Shown here piece by piece: positions 47,447 through 58,304 of a stretch of DNA of 64,000 bases. Both the position numbers and the translations under genes were made by a program. Positions within the stretch are counted from its first letter, which is position 1. Every line of letters starts with the position of its first letter. Below the pieces are notes generated by a model. The model saw nothing but the letters and a program-made list of their open reading frames with translations, did not search any database and was not told where the DNA came from. The stretch comes from Epiperipatus broadwayi (Eukaryota > Onychophora > Udeonychophora > Euonychophora > Peripatidae), in assembly GCA_028023455.1 (NCBI GenBank), contig JAQFVV010000455.1:436001-500000 (forward strand), given 5' to 3'.

Positions 47447-48150
47447 TGATGTGTCCGCAAGTAAAACTATATATATTAAGACACAATGTTTTTAAATAAT
47501 TAGAATAGCAAATAGTCCACAACAACTCTATTTCTACGGTTCACTAATGTTCAATTCCCTCGATGTACATTCAGGCTGGCTGCTACAAAAATGGCTCACA
47601 ATGGGCAAGGTTTACACACACCTTGGCCCCAGTCCAGTTTAGCTGCATATGAATGCTTCATAGTATAGCACTGTGACTGGCCTTAAGCTCCTTAAAACTT
47701 CTGTCTCCGCAACAGTCTATCAGTATCTCCACTTGAAAACCGCTGGAAATTCAAATCTTTATTCAGCTGCTATCCGGACGGTTTTCTCAGGCTACGGTCT
47801 CTCCATCTCTGTGGGCTCTTTCAGCTATACCTGATGTGAGATATATCCTAGAATTAAACAGGAACGTCTACTGGAGATGCACTCAAAAACTGCCTGACCT
47901 AGTTGTTACACAGTCTTTTTATAGCTTTCTGATAACTGCAGCAATTAATTACATTGTCCAATAAGGTAGGGTCTCTTATCTAGAAATATTTGCAACCAGC
48001 AAATATTTCTTGAAATTATCGTTCACCATTACGTTAATGCCTTAATTAAATTCCTCAGTTATCAGTGCGTGATCTAAAAACAACCTCTTGAATAAATACT
48101 AGTTTTTCTGGAGTGCATAAACTTGTATGCAATTTTTACAAAATACAACA
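47447..48150 (-). repeat. 5' LTR (minus orientation)
   Basis: 704 bases, TG...CA termini on the plus strand and equally on the minus strand. It lacks about 45 bases present in the other LTR near its centre. Confidence 0.88.
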
Positions 48151-48319
48151 ATGCTGATAGATATTAAGTATGTATCGAGGTGATATCATCTGCCACTTCA
48201 TCTGCAAATATATATATATATATATATATTCAATTTTGAGTTAGGTCATTGGGTTAAAAGTAGAGTTTTAATATATATATATATATATTAATATTTTAAA
48301 TCAGTTTCAAAGTTTTTTC

Positions 48320-48346
48320 TTTATCGAAGAAATCAAGATTTCTTCG
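48320..48346. repeat. Perfect short palindrome upstream of the RTE
   Basis: TCGAAGAAATC-AAGATTTCTTCGA, followed by a T-run, just upstream of the RTE coding region. It resembles a hairpin-plus-T terminator shape, but in an animal genome this has no assumed function; it may be part of the RTE 5' UTR. Confidence 0.7.
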
Positions 48347-48395
48347 ATGTATTTTTTTTTTTTTAATTTATAAATTAATTAAAATTCAAGCTAAA

Positions 48396-51253
48396 ATAAA
48401 ATCTGATTGCGGACCCAGGCTGCCATTTGATGACGACTTTTTATTTAGTACTTACAACTGCAGGTCACTTTCAAGTGAAGGAAGATTGCAAGAATTAGAA
48501 GAAGAACTGTCTTATATTAAATGGGACATTATTGGACTTTGTGAAGTTAGAAGAAAAGGAGAAGAAACAATTGATTTAAAAAGTGGACATATACTCCATT
48601 ATAAAGGCACACATATTGGAAATACAAGTGGAGTAGGATTCATTATAAATAAAAAGTGGAAGAACAATATTGTGGAGATTGATGGTGTATTGGACAGAGT
48701 GGCAAGATTAGTTATACAACTTAATAGCAGATACCAAATGCAGATAATTCAGGTTTATGCTCCAACAAGTTCTCATAGTGATGAAGTACTAGAAGATTTT
48801 TATATGTAAGTACAAAAGGCTTTTGATCAGAGTAAACAACATTTTAAAATTGTTATGGGAGACTTTAATGCTAGAATTGGTAGACAAATGAAAGATGAAA
48901 TTGCTGTAGGTAATTTTGGTTATGGTAATAGAAATGAGAGAGGACATAGACTTGTGGAGTTTGCAGAAAAAGAAAAACTTTATATTATGAATTCATTTTT
49001 TGAAAAAAATGTTAAAAGGAAATGGACATGGAAGCATCCAAATGAAGGTACAGCAGAATTGGATTATATTTTGACTAACAGAAAATACATATTTCAAGAT
49101 TGTAATGTTCTTAATAAATTTAACACAGGAAGTGATCATCGATTAGTAAGGTGTAAGTTACGTGTTAATGTAAAACTAGAGAGACAAAAATTATTAAGAA
49201 AAACAATATTTACAGTTGATATTCCTAATCTTCAGAAACATTCTAATGAATTTAAATTAGAACTTACAAATAGGTTTCAAATGTTAGGAGATTTTGAACA
49301 TGATTCAGATTTGAATGAAATTAATATGAAAATAACTGATACACTTATAAAAACTGCAACAAACATAGCTGGTAAAAAAAAGCAATGGACTAATAAAATT
49401 TCTACTGAGACTAGAGAATTTATGAAGAAAAGAATGTATATGAAGATATACATAAATGATGTATTAAAAAGAATTGAATATCTCGAATTTTGTAAAATGG
49501 TACAGAAAAGAGTTGAAAATGATATAAGAAAGTATAACTGTGAAATAGCAAGGAAAGCTGTAGAAGAAAATAAAAGTCTCAAAAATGTTAAACAACATTT
49601 TGGTATTGGTAGGAAATTTATATCTGCAATAAGAAAAAAAGATGGAATTATTACTAAAAAGAGAGATGACATCATGAAATTGGTAAAAGATTTTTATCAA
49701 GAATTATATAGTAATAAAGAACAAGTACCTCCTATATCTATTACATCTTCCGAATTGCCCAGAATTTTAAATGAAGAAGTGAGACATGCAATTAAGTGTA
49801 TGAAGAAAGGAAAGGCTCCAGGAAATGATGGAATTATAATTGATATATTAAAAGAAGCAGGTGAAGAAATAGAAACAATTTTAGCAAAGGTATATACCAA
49901 ATGTCTAAATGATAAAGATGTACCGGAATATTGGAAGAATGCAGTAATAATATTAATATTTAAAAATGGTGATAAAGAAGATATTAGAAATTACAGACTT
50001 ATCAGCCTTTTATCAGTTTTATATAAAATTTTTACAAAGATAATTACAACTCGTCTACAGAGAACTTTGGATTTCCACTAACCAAGAGAACAAGCTGGAT
50101 TTAAAAGTGGTTTTAGTACAATAGATCATATCCAGGTATTGAGAGAAGTCATAGAAAGGACAAACAAATATGAGTTGTCATTATGTTTTGGATTTGTAGA
50201 TTATGAAAAGGCATTCGATTCTATACACATTTCTTCAGTGATTAAAGCATTGGATTATCAAGGTATAGATCCAGGATATTGTCATATTTTAAAGAATATT
50301 TATAAAAATGCAACAGCAACAATTAAATTACATAATGATACTGGAAAAATCAACATTGAGAAAGGTGTAAGACAAGGTGACTCCATATCTCCAAAACTCT
50401 TTACAGCAGTGCTGCAAGAAGTATTTTGTGGATTAAAATGGGAAACTAAAGGAGTGAAAGTAAATGGAGAGTATTTAAGTCATTTAGATTTCGCAGATGG
50501 TGTAGTTGTATTTGCAAATAATGCTTCAGAGCTGCAGGAAATGTTGCAGGAATTAGCAGATGAAAGTAGAAAAGTAGGACTAAAGATAAATGTTAAAAAG
50601 ACTAAAGTAATGTTTAATCGATTTTCTCAAAATATGAAAATAAAGATTGATTATGAAGAATTAGAAGAAGTTAACAGTTACAAATACCATGGTCAGATTA
50701 TTAATACAGATGGAAACATAATGGAGGAAATTAATCATAGAATTAAACTTGGTTGGAGTGCTTTTGGTAGAAATAACTTGATACTAAAAGGAAATATGCC
50801 TATGTGTTTGAAAAGGATGGTTTTTAACAAATGTGTTTTACCAGTTCTTACTTATGGATCTGAGACTTGGACACTTAATAGAAGAGCAATACAGAGACTT
50901 CAGACCACTCAAAGGAATATGGAGAGATTTATGTTGGGAATAACAAGACGAGATCGAAAACGCAATGTATGGGTAAGACAACAAACAGGTGTTACTGACC
51001 TTATTGAAAAAATTAAAAGATTGAAATGGAGTTGGGCTGGACATATTGCTAGAAAGATGATAATAGATGGACAATTGAAATTTTAAACTGGATTCCAAGA
51101 GATTGTAAAAGACCCAGAAAGAGACCACATGTGAGATGGATGGGTGAAATAAGAAAATGTGCAGGGGTGTTGTGGAGAAGAGAAGCTAAAGATCGGAGAA
51201 GATGGATTAAACTTGGAGAGACCTTCATCCTGCAGTGGATTGATAATGGTTGA
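48396..51253 (+). pseudogene. RTE-type LINE ORF, nearly complete, with three lesions
   Basis: One reading frame carries an APE endonuclease then reverse transcriptase, about 950 codons, the usual RTE size. N-terminus: CGPRLPFDDDFLFSTYNCRS (no in-frame ATG upstream), IGLCEVRRKGEE with the metal-binding Glu, VMGDFNARIG near 48,855, and GSDHRLVRC (49,130). RT: KAPGNDGI, VRQGDSISPKLFTAVLQ (50,367-50,420) and FADGVVVF (50,490), followed by the C-terminal YGSETWTLNRRAIQRL and WAGHIAR. Lesions: TAA at 48,807 and TAA at 50,079 (both where the context suggests CAA) and a one-base deletion near 51,052, after which a second frame continues to the stop at 51,251. The catalytic FADD is FADG, so the enzyme would be dead even if repaired. 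Confidence 0.93.
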
Positions 51254-51264
51254 TGATGATGAAT
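51241..51264 (+). repeat. RTE 3' tail
   Basis: TGATAATGGTTGATGATGATGA directly follows the coding region. Short (GAT)n-type tails are typical of RTE elements, and the same tail is seen at 12.5 and 43.58 kb. Confidence 0.85.
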
Positions 51265-51922
51265 ACTTTTTTGAAATTTTTTTTAATTGTAATTCTTAGA
51301 AAGATGGGACTTAGATTTTAGCAACTAACTCTATTGTTGAAACTTTTAGTAATCTATTACACTAATTGATCCAGGATTTTTCCACTAATTAAAAAAAATA
51401 GGAAATGACCAAAAAAGGACAAAAATTAGAAATGCTGAAATGTAGCTAAAAATAAATCAATAAGTGAATCCGGTTGTCTGCAAAATGTACAAATTGTGGA
51501 GTTTTTTTTTTGTTTGGCAGTGAAGACTTTTTCTCAAAAAGTGCTATTATAGATCACCATTGAAATGTTTTCCAGCTAGTCAATATTAAAACCTTCTCTC
51601 TCTAGGAAAAATATCTCCAAGCCACACCTGGAGCTGCAGAAGTGATTCCTAAACTAAGTAAAAAATGAAGCTTGCTAGCTAGCTGTGGACATGTTAGAGA
51701 ACCAATCGACCAAAAAAAGGAGATTCATAACAGCGGTTCTGGAGCAAAATCTAACCTGGACATTATCCTCTTGGTGAAAATTAAAGTTTTTCAACCAGGG
51801 TAAATATGAACTGTTTAGTAGTGAACTTTTGCTTAATAGAATCATAGACTCCATTAACTGAGTTAGTAGTATATAGAAAAGTTTCAACATTCAAGTGTGA
51901 GACTACTAATGAGGATTTTATT
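51265..51922. other. Non-coding stretch
   Basis: A 71-codon minus-strand frame (51,675-51,890) has no recognised motif. Nothing else. Confidence 0.4.
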
Positions 51923-51937
51923 ATGTTATTTTAATTA

Positions 51938-52723
51938 CATTCGAATATCAGCCTTTCAAGCTAATTGTGCAAACGCTTTGCAAGTCTTAATAATAAATGA
52001 ATACTTTCTGACCAATACAAGATATAATATTTATACAGGAATAAAAAGGAATCCTCTTATTCCTGCGACTCAAATATTTATATATGAGCAAATCTGAAGT
52101 ACTGGCACAGAAAGTGTGACAATAGAACAGTCACTTTAAATTACTATATACAATGTCTGAATAATGACGTCGATGAAATTGTCTAGAATTTACTAAATGT
52201 CATTCCAACTGAAACTTAATCATATATATAAATAAGCATTTATTTTTATAGTGTCTGTATACAATTGTAATTACATTCGAATATCAGCCTTTCAAGCTAA
52301 TTGTGCAAATGCTTTGCAAGTGTTAATAATAAATGAATACTTTCTGACCAATACAAGATATAGTATTTATACAGGAATAAAAAGGAATCCTCTTATTCCT
52401 GCGACTCAAATATGTATATATGAGCATTCATCGACGTCATTCATTCAGACATCGTAAATAGTAATTTAAAGTGACTGTTCTATTGTCACACTTTCTGTGC
52501 CAGTACTTCAGATTTGTTCATATATAAATATTTGAGTTGTAGGAATAAGAGGATTCCTTTTTATTCCTGCATAAATACTATATCTTGTATTGGTCAGAAA
52601 GTATTCATTTATTATTAACACTCGCAAAGCAAGCGTTTGCACAATTAGCTTGAAAGGCTGATATTCGAATGTAATTACAATTGTATACAGACGCTATAAA
52701 AATAAATGCTTATTTATATATAT
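51938..52723. mobile_element. Hairpin element with 15 bp target-site duplication
   Basis: The core hairpin occupies about 52,222-52,723: an arm of about 215 bases (ATAAATAAGCATTTATTTTT, then GAATATCAGCCTTTCAAGC, to TATATATGAGCA), a spacer of about 88 bases and the inverted arm. A further partial copy, arm plus spacer, lies at 51,938-52,178, with the spacer inverted relative to its arm. A 43-base stretch joins the two. The whole is bounded by ATGTTATTTTAATTA at 51,923-51,937 and 52,724-52,738, exact copies. No coding potential; the similar short frames in the two arms are by-products. Confidence 0.85.
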
Positions 52724-52738
52724 ATGTTATTTTAATTA

Positions 52739-52977
52739 AATTATTATTTCTTTTTTTAGCAAGTGCATTCTGTTTAAACCAACAATAATAAAACTCTTTA
52801 GACTTGTATAAATTTATTTATTTTCAAACAGATGTTTATACTCATTTACAGACAAATTATTCTGCAATATTTTTATTATTTATTATCAATTTTAAACTTT
52901 GTTGTTTTATGAAAAAAAAATTTTTTTTTAATAATTGTAAATGTAATTTTAATGAGTGCTGCTTAGTAGCATTACAA
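52739..52977. other. Short AT-rich gap
   Basis: No feature seen. Confidence 0.5.
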
Positions 52978-53150
52978 TATATAGAGAGAGAAATGATAAT
53001 CTGAACCAACTGGTTTATCATGAAATATGTATATTGGAGATTATTTATCTTTTTTTGCATATATGTAGTCATGTGTATTGGTTATATAAGATAGAGAGAA
53101 ATGACTAAAGGGAGCTTGAATGTTTGGGTTTAAAACCCATCTAACTATAT
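52978..53150 (+). repeat. Arm of palindromic family 2
   Basis: Reads AATCTGAACCAACTGGTTTATCATGAAATATG, TATTTATCTTTTTTTGC, CATGTGTATTGGTTATATAAG, and GGAGCTTGAATGTTTGGGTT, in the order of the family. Single arm with a TGGTTATATAAGATAG A-box-like segment. Confidence 0.7.
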
Positions 53151-53609
53151 GTATCTTAAAATATAAATACTATATATGCATTTAAATATTATGTCTATTA
53201 GAGAAATTTATAAAAATGTGGTCTTATATGTGGTAACCCCTTTGATAAAAAAAATGATTAAACTCTTGCAGGACATGTATTTCTATCAAACCTGACATTA
53301 TCAGCTGTTTGGGAGATCATTTGAGATACCAAGACATTGCAAATCAGTTTTTTATTTAAATAGCCTCACTCTATTTTCTATTAATATTTGAACATAAATT
53401 TTACCATCAAATTGTACACTGTAAGTCTATTAAATGGAAACTGAATTGCTATTCTTAATATGATCTAAAATAGTCTTTCAGGCAGCTGATGATATCAAGT
53501 TTGATTGCCAGAAACTTATGTCTTACAAGAGGTTAATTGATTTTTCATCAAACATTGCTCTATATGACCATAAGTTTCTATAAAAAGCATAAATAAAGTT
53601 CATGGACTA
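53151..53609. other. Non-coding stretch
   Basis: Nothing recognisable. Confidence 0.5.
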
Positions 53610-54050
53610 TATATATAGTTAACCTATTTATTCAATAGACAATGTTTTTATAGCCAATAGGGGAATTTTAATTTAGGATTTTTAATCTATATTTATTTTT
53701 TATTTCTTCTCAAACAACCAATACACAAGATCACACACATGTGGAAAAGATACACGATTCCTAATGTATATATCCCTAATGTACATATTTCATACAGAAA
53801 TAGCACTCATCAGTTGGGCTACTTATATATATATATATGTGTGTGGGGGTGTGTGTGTAGGAGATTGTGATGTAGCCCAATTGATGAGGGCTTGTTTAGC
53901 ATGAAATATGTATATTGGGAAGTATTTACCTTTTTCACATGTATGTGATCATGCGTGTCAGCTATTTCAGATGGAATGAAGGATGAATATATACTAAAAA
54001 TCCTAAGTTCAAATCCCTCTATTTAATAAATATATTAAATGCCCTATAGT
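53610..54050. mobile_element. Palindrome of family 2, longest two-armed copy
   Basis: The left arm contains TTAGGATTTTTAATCTATAT, CAACCAATACACAAGATCAC, CATGTGGAAAAGATA, TACATATTTCATAC and CATCAGTTGGGCTAC. The right arm has their complements (TAGCCCAATTGATGAGGGC, GCATGAAATATGTATA, TTTTTCACATGTATGTGATC, AAAAATCCTAAGTTCAAATC). The loop is a TA/TG microsatellite. A B-box-like AGTTCAAATCC lies in the right arm. No clear target duplication. Confidence 0.8.
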
Positions 54051-55244
54051 TATTTAAAAGGAAGGGTAGCTGAAAGAAATATAGTTATGGGATGTATAAA
54101 GTATTTTATTGAGATTTTAGCTAGCTGTGGGCATTACTTTTATCCACATCTCAGAAATAAATATTGTACATAATACCATTCAATGGCTATTCAATAAAAT
54201 TTAAATTGCATATGATTCGGCATTGTGAAAATACAAGGACCTTACTATAATATTTTTGAGAAGTCATTCTAGACTGGCAATTTGAGGGCTGATACACCAA
54301 TTGTAAAATATAGATACCAATTTTAATGCACAAGTCTTCAATGGTGAAGAAAAATTTATTGCAATTTGCTAAATGTTGACCCATATTTTTCCTTTCCAAT
54401 TTTTAAATTGTCACTAGCTTTTATTAATTAGATACGTTAAATGACTGGTTTAAGAAAGTTTATATTTGGCCTAGAATTTTTTGGAAAATAGTCATGTGGA
54501 CAAAAAATATTAAAATATTTTCATTGATAATTGTACTCATCAATGTTTATCATGTGATCTTAGTTGCTTACTGCTTGCAAAAATACAGCGATTCACATTG
54601 ACAAGAGGCCAATATTATCATCTAAAAATATTTAAGTAATTTGTTTTTGGTTATTTAGTTCATGTATCAGTGATTTTATTATTAAGGTAATTGATTTCAA
54701 CAATTTTGCTGATTTTATTAATATTTCAATATTATTTTTAAACTGGATAATTTTATAAAGCTAAATGAATTAACTATTCACTTAACATTATAAGTATTAA
54801 TAGTGATATGTTTTACTCACATGTAATTCTGACATAAAATATGTTGACATATAAATTTCTGCCAGGTTTTTGCCTTAACATAGTATTTGAAATTATCAAC
54901 TTGGTTTGGGTAAAATAATCAGTACCAATAACTCTCCAAATTTATAAAGCCGATATCATTATTTCTCATAACTTTAAAGCATAAGTTAAGCTCCTATCAA
55001 CACATGCATGTATTATAACAACATCTTTATAATAACAAAAAAATATATAGTTTTCTTACGGTTTGTAATGGTAATGTTTTAGTTATATTTATGTATTGAA
55101 CACTTTCCTGCATCTAATATTAGGTAGTGGATGTCTTTAGAAATATTTAACTTTATTTAAATTTTCTAATTACATCCCACTGTTAGTAATAGCACAGAGG
55201 TTAATAAATGCACATTTTGAGTAGTATTTTTCTCCTGTCATCTT
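54051..55244. other. AT-rich non-coding stretch
   Basis: Nothing recognisable. Confidence 0.5.
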
Positions 55245-55375
55245 TAGATGTTGCTGGACTGACCGTTGACATTGCTAGCATAGGGATTGAACCTAGACCC
55301 TTAGATTCTTGAATATTGAAATTTTAAGATAATACTCTAACCAACTGACTCTTTCTGCCAAACATACTTAATATT
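55245..55375 (-). repeat. tRNA-like repeat, second family, copy
   Basis: Minus strand: AGTTGGTTAGAGTATTATC (A-box region) and GGGTCTAGGTTCAATCCC (B box GGTTCAATCC), ending in a CAGTCCAGCAACATCT segment. Same order as 58.2 kb. The B box is the best of this family. Confidence 0.7.
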
Positions 55376-56383
55376 ATATGATCGGAATAATCCAATATAT
55401 AAATACAAATATTTATTATTTGTTGTTCCATTTCTTTGCTACAGTTACTTTATATCAGATTATTTAATATTTAGTTTTTGTTTACTTTAAATCTGTGAAT
55501 AGGTTTGGATTTTAATAACATTTAACAAGTATTTTTCTTTTTAGGTTTCCTTATGGTAAGGTTTTTAGGTTCTAATATATTGTGTGCTCTACTCACTTGA
55601 AGAAACTACATTGTACTTACCATAATATTTCTAGGTGATAATACAATGTATAGTCTACCAACTTGATTGAACTAAATTGTACTTAACATATAGCTCTAGG
55701 AATTAATACAATGTCTTAATGGAGATAACACTTTTAGATATTAATATAATATGGTATACCCATTTGATGAACCTAACTTATTTTCCATAGAGTTTCTAGA
55801 TGAAGCTATGCGGTATTTACCACAAATTGTAAAAAAAATCAATAAAAAATAGGTTTTATATCGATTATTGAACTTACAACTACAAGAAAATAAAAAATAT
55901 ATTTTTTAATAAAAATAATTTATTTGTCAAAACAATATCAATGATTTATATTGATCACAAATAAAATGTAAGTAGAATTGAAAATCCATAAAAAATGGCA
56001 TTTATTTTTAAATTTCCTGATATAAGAGATGATTAAATAATATATATATATAAAACTTTAGAAATGTCTATTAAATATAAAAAGGAAACGATACTCTCTG
56101 TGCAGAATGTGTAATGAAATGAAAGTAAACAGTATTTAATGTACCCGATAATAAATTCGACAATAAATGCAGATATCATAAATTCAAAACTTTACGCAGA
56201 CATTTGTTATAGATTTATATTTTCGTTTACATTTTATTTATCATCAATATAGTTTTGTAATTAAATACATTTTTATTGTATGTTATATATATATTGAGTT
56301 CATTTAATATACACTTCTAATTATGGGAGAACAAATGCAAACATTTTTTAAATCTATTTGTTTGGTTTTCAGTCAATGTTTAG
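55376..56383. other. AT-rich non-coding stretch
   Basis: Short related phrases (CTACTCACTTGAAGAAACTA, CCAACTTGATTGAACTAAA, CCATTTGATGAACCTAA) recur between 55,590 and 55,790, each with AATACAATG or a variant, suggesting a decayed tandem repeat of about 75-85 bases. Otherwise nothing. Confidence 0.4.
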
Positions 56384-56398
56384 TAATATATGTATCAA

Positions 56399-56488
56399 AT
56401 AAGGCAAAACTCTCCATACAGTAGTGCCACCCTGTGCCAACCAGAGTAATCAATGGATGAGATAGTGATCATGTGATGTTTAGTGATT
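56399..56488 (+). mobile_element. Palindromic family 1, short copy with TSD
   Basis: Left end AAGGCAAAACTCTCCATACA, then GTAATCAATGGATGA fused directly to the family 3' end GATAGTGATCATGTGATG...TTT; the hairpin interior is deleted. It is flanked by the exact 15-base repeat TAATATATGTATCAA (56,384-56,398 and 56,489-56,503). Only 90 bases were inserted. Confidence 0.9.
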
Positions 56489-56619
56489 TAATATATGTAT
56501 CAATAAAGCTGATATATTGAAAACTGTATTACCATTAGTTTCTTCTAGATCTTAATAACAATTGTATACAGTATATAAAAATAGAAAAGTTAATAATTAA
56601 TATTTTCATTTGCTAATTT

Positions 56620-56995
56620 ACAGGATAAAATTTAGGGTTTTATTGAATATATTATTAAAGGGGACTTGGACAAAGACTCTCAAGTTTCCTTTCTGTTCTC
56701 CACTCCATCTTATATAACCGATATACATGACCACGTAATAAAAAAGATAACTGATCACAATTTATGTATTTCGTGCATCATCTCCTACATATATATAATC
56801 AGTGATCATTTTATATTAAGATAGCAAATCTTTAAACTTTAATGAACAGGATTCAATCTTTTTCACCCTCCAACTCTTCAGCCATCCACATTGTTGAAAA
56901 TCTGATGATGGAATGCTTAAAGCCCTCATTAATGACAATATTGTTGTCATATCCATGTTTATTTAAAGTCACTCTGTCATCTCATATATAGGACC
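56620..56995 (-). repeat. Long arm of palindromic family 2
   Basis: Matches 18.4-18.9 kb over most of its length (CCATCTTATATAACCGATAT, TTTATGTATTTCGTGCA, ATATTAAGATAGCAAATC, TTAAACTTTAATGAACAGG, GATGATGGAATGCTTAAAGC). No open frame. Confidence 0.65.
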
Positions 56996-57599
56996 TTATA
57001 TTTAAATATTGAAAATGATATAGTAAAAATATATAATAAAATATAAACATTTTCTTATGAATCTTTTTCATTTAATAATAGCACACGAATACTGATAAAA
57101 TGTATAGAGGATAGAGGTATTATTGTATAAACAAATTTGTAACATTATAAAGCTTTTATTGATACTTTAAAAATTCTGTGAATATAAAATATCAAAATAG
57201 ATCTCACAGTAAATTCAATACTTTATATGCAGAATAATTTGCTTTTCCAAAAAATCACAACAACATATAGTTGTTTTTTTTTTACTGGTAAATGTATTTT
57301 GTTAAAAGACTTTGTTTTAAGCTCAAACATTGATAAATCCTTCACTGCAATTTCCATATTCAGGTTTGAAGAGTCAATGTCATATAGATGTATCTCATTC
57401 AACATATTCATATTTAAAAAAAACATGGTGCAGATATAGTCCTTTTACTTATTATTCCTATAGCATAGGGTTCAAACACAGATCAAATAAAAAAAATCTC
57501 AAAATGCTTAGAATTTTTTCTCAAATATCTAATCCAAAAAATAGATGACATTTATAATTGGACTAAAACTGAAGTCTCTAGACTAAGTAGAAATTAATC
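56996..57599. other. AT-rich non-coding stretch
   Basis: Nothing recognisable; overlapping short frames on both strands at 57,223-57,548 have no motif. Confidence 0.5.
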
Positions 57600-58290
57600 T
57601 AGGTTAGTGTTTTTCTGAATGTTTGTGATGATGGTGTTATAGTTGTATTTATACATTGGCTTATTTTCATCATCTAATATTAAGTATTGAAAGTCTTTAG
57701 AAAAATTTAACTTTATTTAAATTTTATAATTATATTCAACTGTTAGTAATAGCTCACAAGTTAGTATTGGCATCATGTGTTTTGAGTGGTAATATTCTTC
57801 TCTCTTGCCTAACCAGTGACAGTAATAGCATGGGAATCGAGCCTAGACTCTTAAATTCTTGAATATTGAATTTTAAAGTAATACTCTAACAGCTGAGACA
57901 TCCCACCAAAAAGCAATAATCAGTTGAAATTTTATATATTTATTCATGAAGTTCCTCCTGAGGAGTATAGTTGATTAATGATTTCCATACATTATGTATT
58001 ATCATACTAGGTTGACTTATAGAGTTATTCATCATTGTCATGTGAACAGCTTTTTTTTAACTTTCTTATTTGTACCTTTTTTTCTCTATCCAATATTTTT
58101 GTATTTTCCCAATGGAGGAATCTCATTGATAAGTATATGAAATTGCTACTGAATATTGCCTTTGGCAGGATGTCTCAGTTGTTAGAGTTACTTCAAAATA
58201 CAATATTCAAAAATCCAAGGGTCTAGATTCAATTCTCATGCTAGTACTGTCATTGGTCAGGCCAGCAACATTTAGTATGTTGAATTAAAT
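57600..58290. mobile_element. Inverted pair of tRNA-like repeats, second family
   Basis: The minus-strand copy at 57,775-57,912 and plus-strand copy at 58,158-58,285 are inverted relative to each other. Plus copy: GGCAGGATGTCTCAGTTGTTAGAG (A-box region), AATCCAAGGGTCTAGATTCA (B-box region), CATGCTAGTACTGTCATTGGTCAGGCC (3' body). A leader shared with 55.05-55.17 and 60.12-60.24 kb (TTTCTGAATGTTTGTGATG...GTCTTTAGAAAAATTTAACT) precedes the first copy. The opposed arrangement parallels families 1 and 2. Confidence 0.7.
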
Positions 58291-58304
58291 ATTTTTGTGA
58301 ATTG

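Larger units (their letters stand above)
46307..48150 (-). mobile_element. Compact non-autonomous LTR retrotransposon (TRIM-like)
   Basis: Two direct repeats, 46,307-47,057 (751 bases) and 47,447-48,150 (704 bases), both begin TGATGTGTC and end ATACAACA, enclosing only 389 bases. Flanks are ATGCA (46,302-46,306) and ATGCT (48,151-48,155), a 5-base duplication with one mismatch. On the minus strand the 5' LTR is followed after one base by TGGCACAGTCAC, a plausible tRNA primer-binding site. The 3' LTR is preceded by the purine tract GGAGTGGGAAAGG. Both signals fix minus-strand orientation. No gag or pol frame is present, so it would have to borrow proteins from an autonomous relative. The two LTRs differ by scattered substitutions and a few deletions, so the insertion is not recent. 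Confidence 0.88.

Noticed and set aside
49277-49900. Minus-strand frames of 67-132 codons within the RTE
   Set aside because: Antisense shadows of the RTE coding frame.
48807-50081. TAA read as glutamine (alternative genetic code), since both stops in the RTE frame replace expected CAA
   Set aside because: The 3' fragments and other LINEs contain ordinary stops of all kinds at random positions, and TAA ends several frames as a normal stop. Two C-to-T changes in a dead element are a simpler explanation.
51897-52457. Two similar 66-68 codon frames suggesting a duplicated gene
   Set aside because: The similarity follows from the repeated arm of the hairpin element; the third, inverted arm shows the repeat is structural.
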